DNA of 56,850 bases. Origin: Adiantum capillus-veneris. Lineage: Eukaryota > Streptophyta > Polypodiopsida > Polypodiales > Pteridaceae. Position 1 is the first letter of the stretch. Each line of letters starts with the position of its first letter. The position numbers and the translations under genes are program-made. This document shows positions 33,782 to 45,912 of this stretch, piece by piece. Under the pieces are notes generated by a model. It searched no databases and was not told the origin of the DNA. It worked only from the letters and a program-made list of their open reading frames with translations. The stretch spans positions 1-56,850 of the forward strand of contig JABFUD020000255.1 of NCBI GenBank assembly GCA_014529385.2. Direction: 5' to 3'.

Positions 33782-34706
33782 TGTTAACTGAGTCAATATC
33801 GGTTAACAGGAGTTGCTAAAGACCGAAGACGTACGGATGCCCATCAAGGATGGATACAAAGAAGCAATAAAGATTGAAGTTACAAATTTTTCACGTTTTT
33901 CCAAAATGGTCACGTATTGTAAATTCTCGATTTTTTTCAAGCCATTGTAATATTTTTAATGTATTACGGGCTCAATGGGAGTTTCAAGCTGTAAAGAACA
34001 TGTCAGTTAGTGTGCCTGGGTTGCAGATTTAGTAAGTAGTGGAGCCCTAAAGGCCTTGGGCGCTCGAACATTGCATATTTTTACCCTAGGTATATAAGGT
34101 AGTGTGTAAAGGAAATTAGGGTTCTCAAGCTCATTCGTTGAGAGCACTCTTTGGTGAGAGCTCTTGAGGTGTGTGGCTTATGGAGTCCTTGAGCTTCTCC
34201 TTGCTCATGTGACTTGATTAACACTAAACATTGCTTAATTCTTTTTCACTATGTCTCTCTCATGCTTCTTGTGATTGCCTATGATGCTTAGATTAGCTAG
34301 ATCTTAACTAATTAGTGGTTAATCCCTCTCTAATCTTGTGTGATTGCCCTCTCTTGCTTGTGTATGCATGTAGGTTTGATTGGAGTGTGGTGCTCGATAG
34401 ATCTATGCGTGTGTGCTTGCGATTAGTGTGTTGCATGATAGGATTAGTGTAGTGTGCGTCTTGCAATCGTTAGTGTGTGTGATTGGGTTGATTGGAGGTG
34501 AAGGGAAGTGGATGTGGAGATTGCCCATCATTGTGGCTTAGCTCCTCCATAGGCCGAGAAGCTCACCTTGTAGAGTCACCATTTGTGTTGCCATGATTAG
34601 CTCACTAATCATGTGAGTGTTTCCATGCCCTTGCTGGGTAGCTCATCCCTACGGATTGATAATTTTCTTGGTCATTGGAGCTATGCAACAATGGAAGCCC
34701 CCAACA
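33782..34706 (+). repeat. Gypsy 5' LTR, plus strand (G3)
   Basis: 925 bp from TGTTAACTGAG to CCCCCAACA. It holds GGCTCAATGGGAGTTTC and a TATA-like GGTATATAAGG near 34090 in a position suited to a promoter. It is directly followed by a primer site. No matching plus-strand 3' LTR is in the window. Confidence 0.72.
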
Positions 34707-34707
34707 T

Positions 34708-34727
34708 TTGGCACCGTTGTCAGGAAC
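34708..34727 (+). other. Primer binding site of G3
   Basis: TTGGCACCGTTGTCAGGAAC resembles the TTGGCGCCGTTGCCGGGGA-type primer sites used by several plant gypsy lineages, such as Tat/Athila-like elements. It lies one base after the LTR end, which fixes the LTR orientation. Confidence 0.7.
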
Positions 34728-34854
34728 GATGGCCTACGCTAGTGTAATTATGGCATAATCGCATGTGTTTTATCACTAATTTCACTCGTGTGTTTATGTT
34801 TTTGTGGATTTTGGATGTGTGTGCATGAAGCAATGTGTTCATTATTCCCTAATT
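34728..34854 (+). other. Short remnant of the G3 5' leader
   Basis: Only about 127 bp of internal sequence remains before the inverted LTR begins. No coding is seen. Confidence 0.5.
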
Positions 34855-35827
34855 TGTTGTTCGGAGGCGTTGTAGCAACAACCTAATCACAATCCACACA
34901 AAATTATCAATTCATGGATCGGCAACCCAGCTAGGGCTCGGAGGGACGAGCGTCATAGGATGCATCGAAATAGAGGATTCAAGAGAATACCTCACCAATA
35001 CAAGTAGAGATTAGCTATGGCAAGACTAACTCTAATCATACTCTAATCACTAATCAATCAACTCCTACACACATCAAGCCCATCGGAGTCTGACTTACCA
35101 TAGCCTAGAAACCCAAAGCACACTAATGATAAACACATACTAATTGCATCGGTGTTGGCCTCTCCAATCACCACATGCCAATCAAGGCACTTCATCAATA
35201 GCTACACACACGAGGTGAAAGGGTACTAGAGTTTCATAAAACCTATCTACACACAAGCAAACAATAGGGCACACACTTTAATTACAAGATTAAGAACCAA
35301 CTTAATCAACCTAATTAGTGATGCTAAATATTGCAAATTGAATACTCATAGAAGGATAAGAGTGGTTAATAGCAATAAGTCATCACACAAACTCAAATCT
35401 AGAATAATGACAAAGGTGAAACTACTTCATGCCATAATGGAGTAGAGAAGACGTAGACTAATGAGAAAGTAGAGATTAGATTAAAATAGCTTCTCTAATT
35501 ACAATGGATTAGCACTAGCCTCTTAAGCATGGGCATTAAGCTCAAGGTTAGGCCATCCATAGAGTGAACACTCAAGAGAGAGAGAGCTCTCAAAAGTGGA
35601 TCCTCAAGAGTGGATACTCAAGAATGAAGCCTCCTTGCATAAAGGCTTCCTTATAAAGGCTTTCACCACAATCCCTTCTACCATGGGTTTAAGTTTGAGC
35701 CTCTAGCTAGCATATACTACTTTGGAACTCCCAATGAGCCCAATACCTTATACAAAGTGAGTCACATACATAGCATATCTCCCGCTTGATGCATATTCGG
35801 TGTAGCCTGTGTTAGCCGTTGCTAACA
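34855..35827 (-). repeat. Related gypsy 3' LTR, minus strand
   Basis: On the minus strand it starts TGTTAGCAACGGCTAACAC at 35827 and ends about 34855. Its layout parallels the plus-strand LTR at 33782: GGGCTCATTGGGAGTTCC, a CTTTATAAGG TATA-like box, GAGAGCTCTC and GAATTGATAATTTT near the end. It is therefore a diverged LTR of the same group in the opposite direction. The left end is approximate. Confidence 0.65.
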
Positions 35828-36235
35828 TTCCCCCCTTCCTAATTTGGCGCACATCCTCATGTGCCGGTGAAGCAAAACACGATGACATGGTAGAAAGCAA
35901 GTCCATGAAAGAAATGTTGAGCTGCAAAACATAAGAACAAGTAATGAGTATCAAAGGCCAACAACGATAAAAAACATGAAGTACAATGAGCAATCATGCA
36001 AAGTGAATTTTTTGCTTCTAAAAGATGGGTGAATCATAGTAAAAAACTAAACAACATAAAGCAAAAAAACACTCAAACTATCATGAAGATTAAACCGCTT
36101 GAAATTTCACTTTTATGCATGAAACAAAAACAATCAGTTAAGACCCTAAGCTAATGCAAGTTCATAAACCTACTAGCCTAAAAACTATATGACCAATCTT
36201 AATGAATCATTAAAGTCTATCATGTCTATGGGCTA
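35828..36235 (-). pseudogene. 3' end of a minus-strand gypsy element
   Basis: 35828-35840 is a polypurine tract on the minus strand (AGGAAGGGGGGAA) directly before the LTR. Upstream of it the minus strand reads AHEDVRQIRKGG, resembling the last residues of a gypsy pol. The rest to about 36235 is AT-rich untranslated sequence. At 36236 the sequence switches abruptly to gag of element G1. Confidence 0.55.
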
Positions 36236-37137
36236 TAAAAAATGCATAGCTACATGGTGTAGCTTACAGGACTCCGTGAAGCCCTCATCTCCAAATGCCG
36301 CATCGGATTTTTATAAAGGCCAAGACTTTGTCCGTAGCACCAAAGGTGCCATTGTACGTAAGGAAAGAGATGCTCTTTCCTCCCTCTTTGAACTTATTGA
36401 GCTTGGACGACCTCTTCCATGCGGCATAGGATTTCATATGTCCTCTCCTTTTTTATGGTCCAAACGTGGCACCATCGCTTTCTTCAGAAGATGAAGAATT
36501 TGAGGAAGATGGAGAAGAGGGTGACCTCTTTGTCGCCTTTTTCTTGCCTTGATCCTCTTTGTCTGCACCATCACTTTCATAAGAGGAAGAGGATGAAGAA
36601 GATGGAGAAGAGATGACCTCTTTCTCTCCTTTTTCTTCTCTTGCTTTTTATCATCCCTCTTTGAATTATGGTGTGGAGAAGTGTGCGATGGTCTTCTCTG
36701 CTTAGGAGGTGATGAAGAGCCGTTGCCCGCCATCTTCGTGGAGCCATCTCCGCCGAGGTGGTAGGAGACTCACTTCTTTTTCGCTCCTTCAGTGGGGGCT
36801 CTTGAGTTCTCCTTTGGGAAGGAGATGCGTCATCAAGAAGCAAACTTTTGAGCTTTTCGTACGGATCCTCTTCTTCTTCTCGAATCAGAGAGAGGCCTCT
36901 TTTGGGAGTCTCGCAAGGAGACTTCCTAGGTACTCTCTCGTCATGGTGGGGAGTTTGGAGAATCCCATGAGCACAAAGCTGCCATTGCACTTCACTTTGG
37001 AGGGATGGATTGCCCATGGCTTGTTGAAACCTAGAAACAAGGTAGTTAACAAGCATAGGGGCATCATTAGTAGCCTGCTCATTAGCAAAATCAAAGCTAT
37101 CAACATTAATTTCACTCTGTTTACTATTGTCAGCCAT
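36236..37137 (-). pseudogene. G1 gag fragment
   Basis: Starts MADNSKQSEINVDSFDFANE at 37137 and matches G2 gag (MADNNKESEINVDNFDFANE) through NYLVSRFQQAMGNPSLQSEV and SQRRTQEPP. The frame changes near 36700, after which Arg/Ser-rich and acidic repeats follow in another frame. It is cut off at about 36236 before the capsid-like core ends. It would be the structural protein of the particle. Confidence 0.86.
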
Positions 37138-37566
37138 TCTAACAACTTTTAGGTGTAAACGTTTTAGGTGTACTTTGGCACTTCAAGCCCTAGTTGCTAC
37201 TCCTCTTTACCCCTTTAGAAAAAGCACTCAAGCTAATGTACCCATGGCTCGAATACCATTAATTGCAAGGAATAGAAGAGAGGGTCGCTCAACACCAAAA
37301 TAGCACCGGCTCCTGTCAAGCTTCTAATAGCCCAATAGTGGTTGACCTGTAGTCAAAGTCGTAGGCAAGCCCTGTAGGACTCCACTATTAAGACCATAGC
37401 TCTCGACGATGATGCCCCATTCTCTGCACGAAGACAGGTGCACTACAAGGCTCAAAAATCCCAATTCTACTTACTGATTTGCAATTAATAATAACAACCA
37501 TTTATAGCTAGCTTGAGGACCTCCCTTCTTGAGCAAGAAAAGAGAAACCTTGTGCTCTGACAAAAA
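37138..37566 (-). other. G1 leader
   Basis: Untranslated leader matching G2 49479-49895. An inverted repeat AATAGTGG/CCACTATT lies at 37334-37341 and 37382-37389. The primer site at about 37553-37563 is damaged: it reads GTGCTCTGACAAAAA instead of GCTCTGATACCA on the plus strand. Confidence 0.75.
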
Positions 37567-39171
37567 TGGAACATTTAATGGCCTGGTAACTTGTGTGTAG
37601 CAGAAAATAGCATGAACATAGTGAGCATTTCATTAGAGTAGATTCCTAATGAGCATAACAAGAGTGCTTGGGTGGAGAGAGCAACAAAAAGCATAACACC
37701 TAGTTAGATAGGCATGAACAATACTTCAAAAGAGAGAGAAATTAAGCTATTGACAACAGTTGAGGACCGGATTTACATGGAGCCGGTCCCCCCTCCAAAA
37801 GGCTTTGTACTATAGGTTTCTCCCATCAAGAGAGACATTTTACGATACAATTCTTTGTGTTCCTTCAATATTAGCCAGTGCAATGAAGATGGAAGCTTCA
37901 AGCACTAAGCAAGACACTTATAAAACACAACATCAATTCCCTCACGGTCTCAGACCCAAGACCTCACACACCGTCAAAGATGGTGAGAGCTAACGAGATA
38001 TGAGAGTAGATTGAGAGGAAGAAGGAGTAGTCTTACAAGAAAGATATACATATCCTCACATAGTCACTCATATTAGCATAGCATAGCTTAGTAATCAGCA
38101 TGGTAGAGGAGATGAGCATGCATTGAAGCTTGGCTCTTGGTTGGATTTGCATCACAAAGCCAAGAGTTGTTGGTGCAGGCCTCCCTTCTCACAAGCTTGG
38201 AGTAGGTGATAAGCTTTCCATTAAAGCTTGAGAAGGAGAGAGAGAGTCTTCTTGCTTCACACATGAGCTTGTGTGTGAGTGTGTAAGATAATGCCTTGAG
38301 AAATTCAGCCCCCCTCTCTCTCTTGATCGACCCCTCTTGCTATTTGCTCATGTTGCCACCCCATTGGAACTTTCCAGGCTTAGCCAATGAGAATTAAGAA
38401 GCATAAGTGATAGACTTCTGACACGTGTCTCCCTTTTCCCTTTTGTGAGAGCTTTAGGTAATTAATTAATGCAACTAAACTCTCATTGGACCCCTTTGCC
38501 TCCTGGCCAATAGGAATCAGGCAAGCCATTGGGCTGTTGAATGCTCATTGGACCCCTTGAGAGACTGTCCAATAGTCTTCTAGAGAGCTTAATTCCTATT
38601 GGTTCTTTTATTAAGTGTTTTTAAATTACTTAGACTAGATTTACTATGGCCTAATTCTCATTGGTCCACCTCCATGGCCATCCAATAGGATTTGAGTACA
38701 CCTTGTGGGCATCTAGGCTAGGGAGCTGACATGTGTCCCTCTTTCCCTTTGTGTAAAGGAAGCTTGTGAGTGTGTGTGTGTGTGTCTGTGTGTTTCTCTC
38801 TCATCCCCTACTTCCATGGCTCGCCCCCTCCTATGTAGGGACTATGAAGACTTTTTTTGTACACATACTAAGCATCCAATTTTCTTAGTGTTTGACCTTT
38901 GGACACAACCTTTGAATTTTGGAACCTTAGCATTTTGGAAGTCTTAATGGGCCGAACCCTAGGTTCTTTAAAGCCCATTGTTGCACCTTGCTCTTTTTCA
39001 GATGCCCCCCCCTTTGGATCCCTATTTTCTCTCCTTTGGATCCCTACTATGGCCGGTCTGCGAGCTTAACCAATATTCTAACTTTTTCTCCCTTGGGCAC
39101 TTCCCCATATTAAATGATCAGTTTAACATGAGAAAATCATTTAGGAGAATAAGATATTAGTTATTATGACA
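37567..39171 (-). repeat. G1 5' LTR (about 1.6 kb)
   Basis: 1605 bp. The plus strand starts TGGAACATTTAATGG (TGTAACA in G2) and ends TTATTATGACA. It contains four consecutive short inverted units with ATTGG and CCAAT arms at 38361-38695, and a (GT)n run near 38767-38788. It is colinear with the G2 LTR at 49896-51474. Confidence 0.88.
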
Positions 39172-42108
39172 CCTAGAATATTGACGAGGTTGATATCTTG
39201 TGGGCCTTCTTTCTTGGGAGGGACTTGAAGTTACTTCATGTGCCCTAACATGCGGTTTTGGTACCCATATCTGTCTGTTACCTCCATAGTACTCATGTTA
39301 TTTTAAGCTCCATTGTGATGCTATCCATCCCATGTGTTTGTCTTTTTGTGTTGATTTCTTGTCTTTAATCCAAACCGGATCATTGACTTTGACTTAATTG
39401 CTCGAAACAAACACCTGCTTGACTTTCCTTTGATTTCTTGAGTACTTTGATTGATATACCTTTGATTTTTTGGGTGTCTCCTTGGAGGTTTCAGTCGTGT
39501 CAGCATTTGACTTGAAATTTTGAAAGCGTGACTTGCTCGAAGAAGCTAATCCATGAGGGTTCTTTGATGTAGAGGCATACGATGTCACACCTTCTTTGCT
39601 AATCGGTGGAAGTTCCACTTTAGCTTTACCTTTGTCTGCAAGATTTGTCTTTGATTCTTGTGACTTCTGCAACTTTGAATCTAGCATTGACGGTACCTAT
39701 AAATGTTGCTTGCTACCTCTTGAAAAAGAGAGTATTAGCATTTTATCTTCTTTGTAGGACTCGTGTTGGTCTAACCACCATTGATGTCCAAGGATGACAT
39801 CTACAAGTATTTCCTTTGAAGGCTTCACATAAAACTTTGCCTGCTCTTCATGGTTTTGGATGTTAAGGGTAGAAACTATTTATTCTTGACTTGTATGCAT
39901 ACCTAGCATTGTTTTGCTCTCATGTTTGCATGGATTAATGTCTAGAATGCTCTAGATGTTGTCTGCAACCATATTGCAAGTTGCTTCTTTATCCAGCAGA
40001 GCATTGCATATGGCACTTGCTCCTTTTGTACTGCTGAGAACTACAACTATTCTCATTGGAGGTTCTATTGAAGATCTTTGTCCTGCATTTGCCATGGTCT
40101 CATCTTTATCTAACCGTGTCTCTATGGAGGGTGACTTGAGATTCTGTTTTCCAATATGACTTACATTGGTTGATTCGACTGGCAATGTCTTGATCTTTGG
40201 ACTTCCTATTGCTTCTTGACTTTTTGCAACCTCATTCTTCTTAACTTTTGCCTTTGTTGGTATTCTTTGCTCAATAGCTATCGTGGTTGTTCTTTGTTCT
40301 ATTTGATCTGCACTTGCTATTGCCTGATTTTCTTTAAGCTCTTCTGAAGTTGTGATTGATGGAGATGAATCAACTTCAATAAGATATGCTTTTATATAAG
40401 TCTCTATTTTAATTGTGCTTGAGGACCTTGTGTTGTCATTCGCGAGTGACCAGTCTTGGTCTTCATTCTTTGTTGTCTCTGAAGACTGCATTCTGTTTAC
40501 ATTCTGTATCTCGTAACATTTTCTGGGCCATTGGCATTCCCATTATAATGTTGTTTGGCATATTTTTTGTTGTGATAACGTGGAATTGGGTAGTAAATGT
40601 AAACTTCCTTCAATGGTGGTGGAGATGATTCCCCAGCATTCTGCTCGTTTGTCTCCAGATATGCTCACAAATTCAAGAGCATCTTTCAATTGTGGTTGGT
40701 CATATCTTTTCGAAGTGTGAAAAGACATCAGGTTCTTATCTAACTGAAAATCTAGCTTTACTTCACTTAACAACTTTTCTTTGTTTTCACTGGTGATGTT
40801 GCACTTGATCTTCTCAGGATTTGTGTCTGGATTGACTACTTTTGTTATGGAAATGTCCTTTGGTTGAGCTTTATCTGCATTTTCTTTGCTTTGATCACCT
40901 GCTTGCATTGATGTTGACTCGTATGACTGTGATGTCCTTTGGTTGAGCTTTATCTACATTTTCTTTGCTTTGATCACCTGCTTCCATTGATGTCGACTCG
41001 TATGACTGTGATAGTGCACTTTTTTTTTGCAATTGATGAGCATTATCCACCTGCATCTGAGTAACCCTTGATCTTAAAAGATCCATTGTACTTTCTGGTA
41101 GAATCTGTCTCTTTGGAGGAGATTTTGGTGGTGACCTTTGTGTAGCCTTTTGAACTTTAGCTTCCATTGATCTTGACTTTTCTTTCACCTACTCTAGTAG
41201 CTTGAGGCTTTGCATTATCTTCAAATAGTCTTTGACTTTAGTCGGGTCATCCATAGGGGTTTGTACAAGATCATGAACTTGTTGGTATTCATTGCCATCT
41301 GCATCTTGATATGCATATGTGAGCTTGTTCACATGTAACTATTTGAACACTATTGGATTTGTCGACTTTTGACTTTGATTTGTGGAGATCAATTGAAACT
41401 TTTGTCCTTGATCTTCATATAAGCATTAGTCTACAGATCTCGAGGGAACCTGGCTCAATTGGAAACTTCCAACAACCATATGATCTTTCAATGGTTTTTG
41501 CTTTGAAGAGGTCTATTGGCTAGAAGCCCTATGGCTTCTAACTGGTGTAGAATTTCCTAGCACATAAGTTGAGCTTGATGGATTTATAGCTCCCCCCTTC
41601 CTAGGGTGATCACTATAGCCTCCTTCATTGTAAGAGTTCAAAATTGTTTTGCTCTGGTTTAATCTCACGTGTTGGGACTGTGAAGGTACACTTTGGGTAG
41701 CATTGTTGACATTTGGCATTTGTAAGCCTTTTGCATAGTTTCCTATGTATCAGTTTCCTTTGTATCTTCGTGAGACATGACAAATTATTCCCCAAGTCAA
41801 GGTGTAGATAGAATTATATTTGCCATGATATTGTCTATCCCATGGGTTCCTATGACATGAGATTCTTTGATTTCAGGACCCAAAGCATCATAGATGCTAG
41901 ACTCCCATCTATATCTACGAATGTTTTGGTCAAAGTATATGCTTGTTTGGTGACAACATCGAAGTCTCCCGATGGAGTAGAGTTTGGCTCTGAACAGATT
42001 TCTGGGTTCACTCAGGTAATATCCTTTAGCTGTAGCCTATAATAGATTCTTTCCTCTGAAATGAACTATCCTTTTTTATCTATCATTGGACGCGCTTCTA
42101 TGAGCTGG
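39172..42108 (-). pseudogene. Element U, 3' part: unclassified retroelement with protease-like relic
   Basis: Several minus-strand open pieces in order (41513-41719, 40895-41188, 40543-40908, 39952-40491, 39394-39687) rich in Lys, Ser and Thr. Near 39970-40010 the sequence IVVVLSSTKGASAICNALLD leads into KEATCNMV. This resembles the retroviral-type aspartic protease signature (ALLDTGAT), with the key DTG changed to DKE. An ILGHQWW-like block follows around 39790-39800. No reverse transcriptase is visible before G1 cuts the element at 39172. A 52-bp internal duplication lies at 40856-40990 (AGCTTTATCTGCATTTTC and AGCTTTATCTACATTTTC). It continues across G2 at 51475. Confidence 0.55.
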
Positions 42109-42215
42109 TGTTAGCATGAACATAGTGGGCATTTCATTAGAATAGATTCCTAATGAGAATTACAAGAGTGCTTGGGTGGAGAGAGCAACAAAAAGCATAA
42201 CACCTAGTTAGATAG
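42109..42215 (-). repeat. G2 3' LTR, outer fragment
   Basis: Matches 49936-50040 of the 5' LTR (AGCATGAACATAGTGGGC to ACCTAGTTAGATAG). About 37 bp just inside the TG end are missing compared with the 5' LTR. It is cut by T1 at 42216. Confidence 0.9.
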
Positions 42216-42226
42216 TGTTAAGGGGT

Positions 42227-42320
<94 letters not shown>

Positions 42321-42345
42321 AGATAGTGTTAAGGGGTCCTCACAC
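42201..42345 (+). repeat. (AC)n microsatellite within a duplicated T1 border
   Basis: CACCTAGTTAGATAG plus the first bases of T1 occur twice (42201 and 42312), separated by about 85 bp of uninterrupted AC (42230-42315). The flank and LTR start are duplicated together. Confidence 0.9.
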
Positions 42346-42657
42346 ACACCCTTAATTAATGAATAATAGCACACATAGAGATATGGCGAGAGAAGATGAG
42401 AGAGAAAGTTATCCACACATCAGATTCCATAGCCTTTGATTTATGAGAAAGCCCGATCATGTGTACAAAGGAAACCCTTGCTTATATAGAAATAATGAGT
42501 ACCCTTTCATATCCCCGTAACCCTTCCAGATTATGCCTCTTGAGATCCCCTCCTTCTAAGAGCTTATTCCCACATGAAGGTACACGAAGACATGCCGGAC
42601 ACTCCCAACATGATTTAATGAGGTCATGTGCAGCTATGTGCGGTCTGGGCACATACA
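42327..42657. repeat. T1 left LTR
   Basis: TGTTAAGGGGTCC to GGCACATACA. It contains TTGCTTATATAGAAATAATG, a possible TATA box. It matches 44333-44725 closely. Confidence 0.88.
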
Positions 42658-44332
<1,675 letters not shown>

Positions 44333-44725
44333 TGTTAAGGGGTCCTCACACACACACACACACACACACCCTTAATTAATGAATAATAGCACACACAGAG
44401 ATATGGCGAGAGAAGATGAGAGAGAAAGTTATCCACACATCAGATTCCATAGCCTTTGATTTATGAGAAAGCCCGATCATGCGTACAAAGGAAACCCTTG
44501 CTTATATAGAAATAATGAGTACCCTTTCATGTACAAAGGAAACCCTTGCTTATATAGAAATAATGAGTACCCTTTCATATCCCCGTAACCCTTCCAGATT
44601 ATGCCTCTTGAGATCCCCTCCTTCTAAGAGCTTATTCCCACATGAAGGTACACGAAGACATGCCGGACATTCCCAACGTGATTTAATGCGGTCATGTGCA
44701 GCTATGTGTGGTCCGGACACATACA
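44333..44725. repeat. T1 right LTR with internal duplication
   Basis: Compared with the left LTR it has an extra copy of about 50 bp: GTACAAAGGAAACCCTTGCT occurs at 44483 and again at 44532. The AC run near its start is shorter. Confidence 0.88.
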
Positions 44726-44730
44726 GATAG

Positions 44731-45552
44731 CATGAACAATACTTTCAAAAGAGAGAGAAATTAAGCTATTGACAACGGTTGAGGACTGGATTTTCATGGA
44801 GCCGGTCCCCCCTCCAAAAGGCTTGTATTGTGGTTTCTCCCGTCAAGAGAGACATTGTACAATACAATTCTTTGTGTTCCTTCAAGACTAGCTAGTGCAA
44901 TGAAGATGAAAGCTTCATGCACTAAGCAAAACACTTATCAAACACAACATCAATTATCCCTGGTCTCAGACCCAAGACCTCACACACCTTCGAAGATGGT
45001 GAGAGCTAGCAGGGTATGAGAGTAGATTGAGAGGAAGTAGGAGTATTCTTACGAGAAAGATGTACATCTCCTCACATAATCACTCATATTAGCATAGCTT
45101 AGCTTAGTAATTAGCATGGTGGAGGAGATGAGCACGCATTGAAGCTTGGCTTTTGGTTGGATTTGCATCACAAAGCCAAGAGTTGTTGGTGTAGGCCTCC
45201 CTTCTCACAAGCTTGGAGTAGGTGGTAAGCTTTCCATTAAAGCTTGAGAAGGAGAAAGAGTCTTCTTTACTTCACACCTGAGATTGTGTGAGTGTGTGTG
45301 TGATAATGCCTTGCAAAAATCAGCCCCCCCTCTCTCTTGGGCGACCCCTCTTGCTATTTGCTCTTGCTATCCTCTCATTGGACCTCCCTAGGGCTAGCCA
45401 ATGACAATTAAGCAGCATAAGTGATAGCCTTCTGACATGTGTCCCCCTTTCCCCTTTTGTGAGAGCTTTAGGTAATTTAATAATTCAACTAAACTCTCAT
45501 TGGACCCCTTTGCCTCCTGGCCAATAGGAATCAGGCAAGCCATTGGGCTGTC
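44731..45552 (-). repeat. G2 3' LTR, inner fragment
   Basis: Colinear with 50041-50851 of the 5' LTR, from CATGAACAATACTTTC to GCCATTGGGCTGT, with few differences by eye. It ends abruptly in the second CCAAT unit, where integrase sequence begins. The LTR end and polypurine tract are therefore missing. Confidence 0.9.
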
Positions 45553-45912
45553 TACCATCGTCCATATTCCCATATTTCCATGGATAGACTTAGGCAATCG
45601 AAAGATAAAATCCATGGATATGCTCTCCCATGGTGAATTAGGGTTTAGCAAAGGTTGAAGCAATCCAGGTTGCTTCCCTCTATCAAACTTAATCTTTTGG
45701 CATACCACACATTTAGAAACATACTCTTGTATGTTTGCTTTCATGGTAGGCCAATAGAAATATGTTTCAATCCCTTTTAGGGTAGACTGAATCCCTCTAC
45801 ACCGCGCATACGGAGGAGCATGAGATTCATATATTACTTTCTCACGTAGTGAGTTAGTAACACATAGTCTATTGCCGTAGAGAAGATAACCATCTTGTAA
45901 AGTAAATGGTTC
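45553..45912 (-). pseudogene. G2 integrase N-terminal part, truncated
   Basis: Follows a TAA at 45913-45915, in frame with the upstream RNase H. Reading on gives the integrase zinc region (H...H in ESHAPPYARCRG, then KCVVCQKIK) and the start of the catalytic core (ESISMDFIFRLPKSIHG, first Asp present). The remaining two catalytic residues, the C-terminal domain and any chromodomain are lost at the junction with the LTR at about 45552. It cannot integrate. Confidence 0.88.

Larger units (their letters stand above)
36236..39171 (-). mobile_element. G1: 5' part of a Ty3/gypsy element (gag, leader, LTR)
   Basis: Minus-strand order: 5' LTR 37567-39171, primer region, leader, gag. It is colinear with G2 (48575-51474). 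The copy stops at about 36236 within gag, so pol and the 3' LTR are missing. The right border at 39171 (...TTATTATGACA) abuts element U, so G1 also inserted in or beside U. It is more diverged from G2 than the two G2 LTRs are from each other, suggesting an older insertion. Confidence 0.85.

Noticed and set aside
36709-37152. 147-codon plus-strand frame
   Set aside because: Antisense shadow of G1 gag, which matches G2 gag on the minus strand.
33782-39171. G1 and the 34855-35827 LTR as one element
   Set aside because: The LTR at 37567-39171 (starts TGTCATAATAAC on the minus strand) is unrelated to the one starting TGTTAGCAACGG, so they belong to different elements joined at about 36236.
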